A stretch of DNA of 13,929 bases from contig VGKF01000009.1 of NCBI GenBank assembly GCA_016867175.1, positions 1 through 13,929 on the forward strand, written 5' to 3'. Positions 1 through 5,516 of the stretch are shown piece by piece. This DNA is from Candidatus Omnitrophota bacterium. Its GTDB lineage: Bacteria > Omnitrophota > Gorgyraeia > Gygaellales > Profunditerraquicolaceae. Made by a program: the position numbers and the translations under genes. Every line of letters starts with the position of its first letter. Positions within the stretch are counted from its first letter, which is position 1. The notes under the pieces were generated by a model. That model saw only the letters and a program-made list of their open reading frames with translations. It did not search any database and was not told the origin of the DNA.

Positions 1-1062
1 GCTATAATAAAAAGACTAAAAAATAATAACTGCAATAATTTCGAAGGCATCCCAAATATAACTTGGAGAAAAAAATCTATTTCTCAGAATAAAGCTATTA
101 ATTTTAAAAGATTCGAATATTCAATCCCTGATTATTCAGGAATAAGCTTAAATTATTACAGCAATTTGTTTCCCAACCAAGTAATATTACCCTTAAAACT
201 TTCCTCTGGTTGTTATTGGGCAAGATGTAAATTTTGTACATTTTACAAATTTTCTAATTTTAAGATAAAAACAAGTAAAAATATTATTAATGAAATAAGT
301 TATTATATAAAGGATTTAAATATAAATGCTTTTCAAATCGTTGATGAAGCGGTGCATCCGGATGTCTCCTCTTGTTTCGCAGAGATAATAAAAAAGAATC
401 ACTGGAATATATCTTATATGGTCCTAGCTAGGCCAACAAGGTATTTTACAAAAAAATTATTATTAAAACTTTATAAATCAGGATGTAAAATAATTCTATG
501 GGGGATAGAAACATTTTCACAGGATCTTCTAAATAAAATCGAAAAAGGTTTATATGTAGAGGATATAGCAACTGTTTTAAAAAATTCTCATAATGTAGGT
601 ATTTGTAATATTGTTTTTTATATTTATTGTTTTCCAACACAGACACTAAGAGATATAAAATATGACTATGAGTTTCTTCGTAAGTATATTGAATATATAA
701 CGGTTCTGTTTTATAACCCGTTTAGATTAGAGCGAGAGTCTATTTTTTATGAGCAGTTTTACCATCGGGATAAGAAAATTTTGATTCCAATATTTAAAAA
801 AGGCAAAGATACTGTTAATAGTTTATTATGCAGGTATGCACATAATAAAAAAATAATAAAATATTTTTATAGTACAATTCTTCCGTATGTAAAAAAGAAC
901 ACCGTTTATTTATCAGAAAGAAAACTATTGAAATTATTAAATCAATACAATAATCTTAACTCAAAAAATATAAAATGGTTTTTAAGTTATAATAGAACCC
1001 TTGATAATGCTTGTACGTTATTTTTATCTCTTGCTATATGCAGAATTACGTTATATTTTTAA
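1..1062 (+). CDS. B12-binding radical SAM protein, probable RiPP maturase (5' end outside window)
   Basis: The frame is open from base 1 to the TAA at 1060-1062, so this is the last 353 codons of a longer gene; the TTG at 166 is not a credible start. The first ~25 residues (GIPNITWR, then a basic stretch) look like the end of a cobalamin-binding domain. The linker (IPDYSGISLNYY) and the cluster motif GCYWARCKFC follow, with Cys 71, 76 and 79 of the visible part. CX4CX2C after an aromatic-rich loop is the form found in cobalamin-dependent radical SAM enzymes, including RiPP maturases. ILWGIETFSQDLLNKIEKG is the usual mid-barrel segment. Such enzymes use SAM and a 4Fe-4S cluster for methylations or other radical changes in the cytosol. 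The gene is strikingly AT-rich compared with the transporter and ligase genes, which suggests transfer. A Cys-rich small peptide gene lies 1.7 kb downstream across an insertion sequence. Family assignment is firm; RiPP role and substrate are inferred from that neighbour. Confidence 0.85.
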   Translation, partial: AIIKRLKNNNCNNFEGIPNITWRKKSISQNKAINFKRFEYSIPDYSGISLNYYSNLFPNQVILPLKLSSGCYWARCKFCTFYKFSNFKIKTSKNIINEISYYIKDLNINAFQIVDEAVHPDVSSCFAEIIKKNHWNISYMVLARPTRYFTKKLLLKLYKSGCKIILWGIETFSQDLLNKIEKGLYVEDIATVLKNSHNVGICNIVFYIYCFPTQTLRDIKYDYEFLRKYIEYITVLFYNPFRLERESIFYEQFYHRDKKILIPIFKKGKDTVNSLLCRYAHNKKIIKYFYSTILPYVKKNTVYLSERKLLKLLNQYNNLNSKNIKWFLSYNRTLDNACTLFLSLAICRITLYF

Positions 1063-1091
1063 TAGGGAATAGGTATATGTTTTGTATTCAG

Positions 1092-1199
1092 TCATGATTT
1101 TACTTCATTAGTTAAACCTACAAATTTATTTATTCGCTTTGCCGCTCGTATTAAATTAGTATCAAAGATAATGTATTGTATAAGACGCAATCCCTCCCC
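1092..1199 (-). pseudogene. possible remnant of a minus-strand gene beside the IS
   Basis: Reading the minus strand away from the insertion sequence gives 35 open codons ending in TGA at 1092-1094. The C-terminal part (FDTNLIRAAKRINKFVGL) looks protein-like rather than random. There is no start codon in context and the frame meets a stop at the IS boundary. No continuation was found on the other side of the IS. It could be the C-terminus of a gene cut by the insertion, or chance. The family is not recognised. Confidence 0.2.
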
Positions 1200-1205
1200 C
1201 AATTA

Positions 1206-1260
1206 AGGCAATGTGCTAAAATTGCTGTAAAAAAGTAAAGGCATGAGGTATCCTTTGGGT
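1206..1260 (+). repeat. left terminal inverted repeat of the IS
   Basis: This is the mirror of 2575-2631. The conserved blocks are TTGCTGT, AAAA, GCAT and TATCCTTT followed by a G run. The outermost ~15 bases match poorly, so the tip was placed at the AGG shared by both ends. Confidence 0.7.
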
Positions 1261-1276
1261 AAGATCTATTAACCCA

Positions 1277-1292
1277 GGGCTCGCCAGAGCCC
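1277..1292 (+). promoter_or_regulatory. hairpin just upstream of the transposase ribosome site
   Basis: GGGCTC, loop GCCA, GAGCCC form a perfect 6-bp GC-rich stem six bases before the AAGGAGG ribosome-binding site. Hairpins at this place in insertion sequences are known to limit transposase translation from transcripts entering from outside. That role is inferred here; the stem itself is seen. Confidence 0.5.
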
Positions 1293-1310
1293 AAAACCAA
1301 GGAGGCCATC

Positions 1311-2621
1311 ATGCCAAAGAAAAGGATACCACCGTCTGAGCGCTTGAGCAAGAACATTCTTGAGCTCGTGCAGAATTTAAGCAACAACGGTAACAACCAA
1401 GAGCTTTTAAGCAAACTTATGCAATTAAGCATGCGTAAAACCATACAGGAAATTCTCGAGCAAGAAGTAACGGAGCATATCGGTAAAGGCTATTATGAAC
1501 ATGGTCAGAGCCGTAACGGTGACCGTAATGGTTATAAGCCGGCCCATATCCGCACTGCCGAGGATAAGCTTTTGATTGAAAAGCCCCAAGTAGATGATGC
1601 AAACGAGCCGTTCCGCTCAAACGTCTGGAAGCACGTCAAGGGCAATACCGAGCGGCTGGAGAAAATCGTGGTTGAAATGTATGCCCGGGGATGTTCGACA
1701 AGAGACATTGAAGCGCTGCTCAAAGACGAATACGGCAATATCCTTTTGTCAAAGAGCGCCATCAGCCAGCTTAACAGCCGGCTATGGCAGGAATATGAAT
1801 CCTTTTGCAAGACCGATTTATCCGGTTACGACGTCGTGTATATCTTCTGCGACGCGGTATATGAATCTTTACGTCTGCATAAAAGCCCCAAAGAAGGCAT
1901 CCTAGTCGTCTGGGGCATATTATCCAGCGGAGCGAAAGTATTGCTTGCCATGGAGCTCGGCAATAAAGAATCCTATGACGATTGGCTCCAGGTCTATAGA
2001 AATCTCAGGAAACGCGGCCTCAATGACCCCGTGTTAGGCACAAGCGACGGCGCTCCGGGATTAATCAAGGCGTTTGAGGAAGCATTTTCCAAGACACTGC
2101 GCCAACGTTGTCTAGTCCACAAAAAGCGTAACATCTTAAACAAGGTGCCTCAAGAAGCAGTCTCTGAGGTTAAGATTTATCTTAACTCCGTCTATTTTGC
2201 TCCCGATAAACAGTCTGCCTATGCGCAGGCCAAGGCTTTCCGGGACCGCTTTGGCCGCTTGTATCCTTCGGCGGTTTCCAGTTTTGATGATGATCTCGAT
2301 GCCTGCCTTGCGCATATGGAGTGCCCGGCAAAACACCGCAGACATATTTCCTCGACTAATCTGGCAGAACGCGCTTTCCTGGAAGAAAAGCGCCGCTCAA
2401 ATACTATCCCACGCTTCTTTGAAGAGAAAAGCGGATTGAAACTAGCGTTTGCTTCGCTGATACGCGCTTCCTATACCTGGAGAAAGATAAAATTTACCTT
2501 TGACGAGCAGATAAAGATACTGGAGCTGCGTCATAAGCTTGGCCACAAGGCTAAGAAAGAACAATCTATAAGAAACCCCAAAAGGATAGCTTATGCTAAA
2601 ACATTTTCACAGCAAAATTAA
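1311..2621 (+). CDS. IS256-family (mutator) transposase
   Basis: This 436-residue protein catalyses cut-out and insertion of the element that carries it. The N-terminal part (EILEQEVTEHIGKGYYEHG, then RNGYKPAHIRTAEDKLLIEKP) is the typical zinc/DNA-binding start of mutator transposases. The catalytic DDE residues are visible as D181 (FCDAVY), D246 (TSDGAPGL) and E353 (STNLAERAFLEEKRRS), with the family CLVHKKRN motif between the last two. The length is slightly above the usual ~400 residues. The ATG has an ideal AAGGAGG at 1299-1305, five bases upstream. The frame is intact, so the element may be active. The stop codon lies inside the right terminal repeat. The codon choice and GC content are unlike those of the AT-rich genes on either side. 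Confidence 0.95.
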   Translation: MPKKRIPPSERLSKNILELVQNLSNNGNNQELLSKLMQLSMRKTIQEILEQEVTEHIGKGYYEHGQSRNGDRNGYKPAHIRTAEDKLLIEKPQVDDANEPFRSNVWKHVKGNTERLEKIVVEMYARGCSTRDIEALLKDEYGNILLSKSAISQLNSRLWQEYESFCKTDLSGYDVVYIFCDAVYESLRLHKSPKEGILVVWGILSSGAKVLLAMELGNKESYDDWLQVYRNLRKRGLNDPVLGTSDGAPGLIKAFEEAFSKTLRQRCLVHKKRNILNKVPQEAVSEVKIYLNSVYFAPDKQSAYAQAKAFRDRFGRLYPSAVSSFDDDLDACLAHMECPAKHRRHISSTNLAERAFLEEKRRSNTIPRFFEEKSGLKLAFASLIRASYTWRKIKFTFDEQIKILELRHKLGHKAKKEQSIRNPKRIAYAKTFSQQN

Positions 2622-2631
2622 GACTTGACCT
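2575..2631 (-). repeat. right terminal inverted repeat of the IS
   Basis: This is the reverse complement of the left repeat, with the shared blocks AAAGGATA, ATGC and ACAGCAA. It overlaps the last 47 bases of the transposase gene. The tip was placed at CCT 2629-2631. Confidence 0.7.
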
Positions 2632-2651
2632 CAGATTAAAGGATTAATAAT

Positions 2652-2708
2652 ATGATTCAAGAGAAAGATATGTTTTTATTTGCTATTTCAAAGCCTATTT
2701 ATAAGTAA
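2652..2708 (+). CDS. possible 18-residue peptide ORF downstream of the IS
   Basis: ATG at 2652 is preceded by AAAGGA at 2638-2643 with an 8-base gap, a good ribosome-binding site, and the frame (MIQEKDMFLFAISKPIYK) stops at 2706. It lies between the IS and the promoter of the small Cys-rich gene. It may be the start of a gene whose rest was lost, or chance. No family is recognised. Confidence 0.2.
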   Translation: MIQEKDMFLFAISKPIYK

Positions 2709-2737
2709 TTAAGTATATTTTTCTTATCAAATAACAC

Positions 2738-2765
2738 TTGACACTTTTTTAACAAATGTTATATT
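2738..2765 (+). promoter_or_regulatory. strong sigma-70-type promoter of the small peptide gene
   Basis: A perfect TTGACA (2738-2743), a 16-base spacer and TATATT (2760-2765) are preceded by TG at 2757-2758, an extended -10. The start of transcription would be near 2772, giving a leader of about 30 bases. The peptide gene can therefore be expressed independently of the upstream radical SAM gene and the IS. Confidence 0.7.
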
Positions 2766-2803
2766 ATAGTTAAAATAGAATAAATAATTTTAATAATATA
2801 AAA

Positions 2804-3034
2804 ATGGAAAATATAAAAACTGTAGTTAGAAAAGCAAAAGTCAGAAAGCCTAAATGGCATAAACCGAAAATAATCATATTATTAAGGGGTCGTGTTTCGC
2901 CAGAGGCTGTGCTTTCATACTGTAAGGGCGATATGGGGTCTGGCCATAGCGGGGCAGGGGGCGGTCAGAGTTGTTGTGCAATTGCCAGTTATTGTTATGA
3001 TGGTTGCGAAAGCGTAGATTGGACAGGGTCGTAA
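2804..3034 (+). CDS. candidate RiPP precursor peptide, Gly/Cys-rich core
   Basis: This 76-residue protein has two distinct halves. Residues 1-30 are very basic (KVRKPKWHKPKIIILLRGR) with no signal peptide, and residues 31-41 read VSPEAVLSYCK. Residues 42-76 are rich in Gly and Ser and hold four of the five Cys (57, 58, 64, 68; the fifth is 40), ending in ESVDWTGS. A conserved-looking leader with a Gly/Cys-rich tail is the usual layout of a ribosomally made, post-translationally modified peptide. The nearest gene apart from the IS encodes a B12-radical SAM enzyme, and an ABC-2 exporter follows. No clear Shine-Dalgarno is seen before the ATG, but the promoter is strong and a 14-bp hairpin ends the unit. 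Codon bias also shifts from an AT-rich leader to a GC-rich tail. The peptide class is not recognised; it could be a small metal-binding protein. Coding status is likely, RiPP role inferred. Confidence 0.65.
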   Translation: MENIKTVVRKAKVRKPKWHKPKIIILLRGRVSPEAVLSYCKGDMGSGHSGAGGGQSCCAIASYCYDGCESVDWTGS

Positions 3035-3143
3035 TTTTCCCAGTATGTATCATTTTTGAGATATTGTAAACTTAAAAATATATTGTAATTTTGTAGTTCA
3101 TGTGATATAAGTTGTAATAAAGGTAATAGCCTTTTAATATATA

Positions 3144-3196
3144 AACTAACCCTGCCAAGAAAATGTAACCTTAAGAATGGCAGGGTTAGTTGTTTT
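3144..3196 (+). terminator. 14-bp perfect hairpin, probable terminator of the peptide gene
   Basis: AACTAACCCTGCCA (3144-3157) pairs perfectly with 3178-3191 around a 20-base loop and is followed by GTTTTA. The T-run is short, so termination may be partial. It is the only strong stem between the peptide gene and the exporter. Its core AACCCTGCCA is found again in the hairpin at 5453-5494. Confidence 0.65.
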
Positions 3197-3439
3197 ATAA
3201 CTAGAAGATAAGATTAAAATAATAATGGCTGTTTTTTTTAATATCCACCCAACCTTTTTTGATGTTTTTTTACTGGTGATAGCTGGTTCTTAATCTACTT
3301 AAGTCGCCTCGACTATTAGGTAAAATAGCTAAATAAGGGAAAAGGTGGGGTTCTTACCAATTTAACCTACAGTTTTAAGGGTCAAACAATAAGGCTTTCC
3401 TACGCTTTCTCTCGGAAAGAAATTTATACTTTATTTTAT
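3197..3439. other. gene-free stretch between peptide gene and exporter
   Basis: No convincing gene is seen on either strand; only a 22-codon frame (ATG 3225) with no ribosome site. T-rich runs occur at 3231-3240 and 3255-3270. The phrase GTGATAGCTGGTTCT near 3275 resembles a conserved 23S rRNA segment, but the surrounding bases do not follow 23S. The stretch could be decayed sequence or an untranslated leader. Confidence 0.4.
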
Positions 3440-3448
3440 TGCTACAAT
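3440..3448 (+). promoter_or_regulatory. possible extended -10 promoter of the ABC exporter
   Basis: TG, C, TACAAT (TACAAT at 3443-3448) is an extended -10. No good -35 is seen at the usual distance. Transcription would begin near 3455, leaving about 65 untranslated bases before the ATG at 3520. Confidence 0.35.
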
Positions 3449-3519
3449 AGTAACTATCGTCATTACTGGTTAAGCGCTGTACGTTAATATTGTTAGTATT
3501 AGGAATATTCTTTAATAAT

Positions 3520-4311
3520 ATGGATTATGCCATAGAGACATCCGGGTTATCCAAGGAATTTATCACCCCTAGAATTATTTATCGCGCTATCGCGCATCCC
3601 TTTACGAAACAGAAAACCATCCTAGCGGTTAATAATATTACAATAAGTATTAGGAAGGGCGAATTATTCTGTCTCGTCGGCCCTAATGGTTCAGGCAAAA
3701 CTACTTTCCTTAAAATTCTCTCCTGTCTTATCTTGCCTACTAGGGGTAATGCAGTAGTGTTTGGGTATGATATTTTGAAAAAAGAAGACAAGGTAAAGGC
3801 AGCAATCGGGTTAATAATCGGAGATGAGCGTAGTTTCTATTGGAGACTTACCTTAAGGCAGAACCTTTCTTTCTTCGCTGCTCTTTACAATTTGAATCCA
3901 CTTCAATCAAAAAAAATAATAAAAGAATTAAGCTGCCTTTTAGAGATAGAGGATATGCTAGAGCGGAGTTTTCAGGAATGCTCGACTGGTATAAAGCAAA
4001 GATTAGCGATTGCTAGGGGTTTACTCGGTGACCCGCAGATCTTGTTTATGGATGAACCAGTAAAAAGTCTAGACGCCCTATTGCGTAGAGAGCTAAACAT
4101 CTTTATTAAAGATAAGTTAATCAAAGAAAGAGGCAAAACAGTCATTTTGATTACGCATAACCTTAAAGAGGCTGAGCAACTCGCCGACCGTATAGCCATT
4201 ATGCAAAAAGGAGAGATCCTGGCTTGCGGCACGCTTGCAGAATTACGTGCTAAAATAAATAATCCTATAGGAAGCTTGGAGGAGGCATACTCTAAGATTA
4301 TAGTGGATTAA
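3520..4311 (+). CDS. ABC-2 type exporter ATP-binding protein
   Basis: This 263-residue ATPase drives the membrane permease encoded next to it. Counting from the ATG at 3520, Walker A is GPNGSGKTT (54-62), the signature is STGIKQR (155-161, the common SSGMKQR form slightly changed), Walker B is ILFMDEP with D178 and E179, the D-loop is SLD, and the H-loop His is 213. The segment GDERSFYWRLTLRQNL after Walker A is typical of the DrrA/NodI-like ATPases that serve ABC-2 permeases. The frame also contains a TTG at 3490, ten codons earlier, but the protein-family start matches MDYAIETSGLSKEF, so the ATG was chosen; neither has a clear ribosome site. The permease starts seven bases after the stop, so the two form an operon. 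The substrate could be the Cys-rich peptide or a polysaccharide/lipid; the sequence does not decide. Confidence 0.93.
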   Translation: MDYAIETSGLSKEFITPRIIYRAIAHPFTKQKTILAVNNITISIRKGELFCLVGPNGSGKTTFLKILSCLILPTRGNAVVFGYDILKKEDKVKAAIGLIIGDERSFYWRLTLRQNLSFFAALYNLNPLQSKKIIKELSCLLEIEDMLERSFQECSTGIKQRLAIARGLLGDPQILFMDEPVKSLDALLRRELNIFIKDKLIKERGKTVILITHNLKEAEQLADRIAIMQKGEILACGTLAELRAKINNPIGSLEEAYSKIIVD

Positions 4312-4318
4312 AGATACC

Positions 4319-5131
4319 ATGGTATACTTGTCTAAGGTAACAGCCTTTATCAGGAAGGAATTTCTAATCCAGTCAAGCTATTGGATGGCGTTTATATTTA
4401 GCTGGCTAGGGATCCTTATCTCCGCAGCAACTTTTTATTTTATCTCTAAATTACTCAACTCGGAGAATATGATTTCGGTGAAAGCATATGGGGCAGGATA
4501 TTTCCCTTATGTTTTGATTGGAATCGCTTTTTCGGGATATTTTTCAACTGCTATGCATACCTTCTCAGGCAATATCAGAAGCGAGCAGATTACCGGCACA
4601 TTAGAAGCTATGCTAGTGACCCCTACGCGCCTTTCTACTATCATTATCTCGCTGTCCTTATGGGATTTTATTTTTACTTCGATAAATGCAGTGATCTATT
4701 TATTCTTCGGGGCGGTATTCTTTAAGGTTGATTTTACGCAGATGAACATAATTGCCAGCCTGCTGATTTTGACCTTGACGGTTATCTCTCTTAGCGGCAT
4801 CGGCATAATCTCCGCTTCTTTTATCATAGTTTTTAAAAAAGGAGACCCTGTTAGCTGGCTGGTAACTATATCCTCTGGTTTCTTTAGCGGGGTTTTTTTC
4901 CCGGTAGAGGTATTGCCAAAGTACTTGCGGGTATTCTCTTATTTCCTACCGCTTACCTATTCCCTTAAAGGTTTACGCCATGCAATCTTACAGGGTTATA
5001 GTATCGGTATGCTCTTGCCTGAGATTGCTGTTCTTTTTGCCTTTTGCATTATCCTGACCCCTTTGAGTATTAAGATATTCGGATACGCGCTAAGGTGCGC
5101 GAAGATCTCCGGGAGCCTCACTCATTATTAG
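4319..5131 (+). CDS. ABC-2 type exporter permease
   Basis: This 270-residue membrane protein has about six hydrophobic segments. An amphipathic N-terminus (LSKVTAFIRKEFLIQSSYWM) is typical of ABC-2 permeases. The central LEAMLVTPTRLSTIIIS loop and the FFSGVFFPVEVLPKYLRVFS segment are family hallmarks shared with NodJ/DrrB-type proteins. It is translated with the ATPase upstream (gap of seven bases) and would form the export channel as a dimer in the inner membrane. No downstream partner gene is present. The next sequence on this side is a minus-strand relic of an O-antigen ligase, which weakly favours an origin in a surface-polysaccharide locus. Confidence 0.92.
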   Translation: MVYLSKVTAFIRKEFLIQSSYWMAFIFSWLGILISAATFYFISKLLNSENMISVKAYGAGYFPYVLIGIAFSGYFSTAMHTFSGNIRSEQITGTLEAMLVTPTRLSTIIISLSLWDFIFTSINAVIYLFFGAVFFKVDFTQMNIIASLLILTLTVISLSGIGIISASFIIVFKKGDPVSWLVTISSGFFSGVFFPVEVLPKYLRVFSYFLPLTYSLKGLRHAILQGYSIGMLLPEIAVLFAFCIILTPLSIKIFGYALRCAKISGSLTHY

Positions 5132-5142
5132 GTTAAGGCTTG

Positions 5143-5250
5143 CTATTGAGCTTCCGTGGCAAGGATATAGCCTAGAATTACCCACCAGATTAATGCGACT
5201 TCGGGAAGGAAAAAACTGAAATTAGTGAGTTTGTCTAAAAGAAAAACAAT
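5143..5250 (-). pseudogene. C-terminal relic of an O-antigen ligase
   Basis: On the minus strand the frame reads IVFLLDKLTNFSFFLPEV, then an IWWVILG segment, then YILATEAQ and a TAG at 5143-5145. It is closely similar to the C-terminus of the intact ligase encoded at 9339-10463 (FLLDNLTNFSFFLPEV...). Half of the six base differences are silent and the frame is unbroken over the shared part, so this was once a coding copy. Beyond about 5250 the similarity stops and the frame soon reaches a stop codon. The rest of the gene is gone. The relic ends convergently with the exporter permease. Confidence 0.75.
5171..5248. repeat. 78-bp direct repeat, copy 1
   Basis: It matches 9367-9444 in the same orientation with six mismatches (about 92 %) and no gap. 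The two copies bracket the protease gene and its small downstream partner. It corresponds to the last 26 or so conserved codons of the O-antigen ligase. Confidence 0.85.
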
Positions 5251-5398
5251 GGGTAGGGTAGAAGTAAAGCGTTAGTTTTTTATGGATAAAGGAGAGCCAA
5301 GGGAGGTTATCACAAGAGTGTTATTGTGTCTGATTGTTTTGTCAGCAATTCCGCAAGTCAGAAAGTAAATAATCATAGGCAGGATATTAAAAATACCC
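5251..5398. other. gene-free stretch between ligase relic and protease promoter
   Basis: The only frame is 28 codons from ATG 5282 to TAA 5366-5368 (MDKGEPREVITRVLLCLIVL, then SAIPQVRK). It has a hydrophobic stretch but no ribosome site, and could be a fragment of a membrane protein, perhaps of the decayed locus to its left. Nothing else is recognised. Confidence 0.3.
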
Positions 5399-5426
5399 TT
5401 GTAAAATAAAGATTTTATGCTATACT
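5399..5426 (+). promoter_or_regulatory. promoter of the HEAT-repeat protease gene
   Basis: TTGTAA (5399-5404), 16 bases and TATACT (5421-5426), preceded by TG and C (extended -10). Transcription would start near 5433, twenty bases before the hairpin at 5453, so the hairpin is in the leader of the mRNA. Confidence 0.6.
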
Positions 5427-5452
5427 TAAAGTAAATAATAATATATAGTTAG

Positions 5453-5496
5453 AAAACCCTGCCACGAATATAGAACAAAAAATGGCGGGGTTTTTT
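5453..5496 (+). terminator. intrinsic terminator or attenuator in the protease leader
   Basis: AAAACCCTGCCA (5453-5464) pairs with TGGCGGGGTTTT (5483-5494), twelve pairs with one G-T wobble, and an 18-base loop. A run of six T (5491-5496) makes it a full intrinsic terminator. It stands between the promoter at 5399-5426 and the ATG at 5517. It would either end a short RNA of about 65 nt or act as an attenuator; which of these is not visible. Confidence 0.7.
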
Positions 5497-5516
5497 ATTT
5501 AGAGCAAAGGAACTTG

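Larger units (their letters stand above)
1206..2631 (+). mobile_element. IS256-family insertion sequence
   Basis: One mutator-type transposase gene lies between imperfect terminal inverted repeats. In the inner 35 bases of the repeats (from 1222 on the left and its mirror on the right), 27 positions agree, including TTGCTGT and TATCCTTT. Outer positions agree less well, so the exact tips are uncertain by a few bases. Flanking 8-mers CCAATTAA (1199-1206) and CAGATTAA (2632-2639) agree at 6 of 8 positions; they may be a decayed target duplication, but this is not clean. The element lies between the radical SAM gene and the small peptide gene and is visibly richer in GC than both. Confidence 0.85.

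Noticed and set aside
1..165. Start of the radical SAM gene at TTG 166
   Set aside because: The frame is open back to base 1 with typical cobalamin-domain and linker sequence. The true start is outside the window.
1151..1444. 97-residue minus-strand frame across the left IS end
   Set aside because: It is mostly opposite the transposase start and inverted repeat and has no protein-like pattern.
3268..3290. GTGATAGCTGGTTCT resembles a conserved 23S rRNA phrase
   Set aside because: Only about 15 bases agree. The flanks do not follow the known 23S order, and there is no wider rRNA similarity. Not annotated as rRNA.
3225..3293. 22-codon frame MAVFFNIHPTFFDVFLLVIA...
   Set aside because: No ribosome site and low-complexity T-rich DNA; chance is likely.
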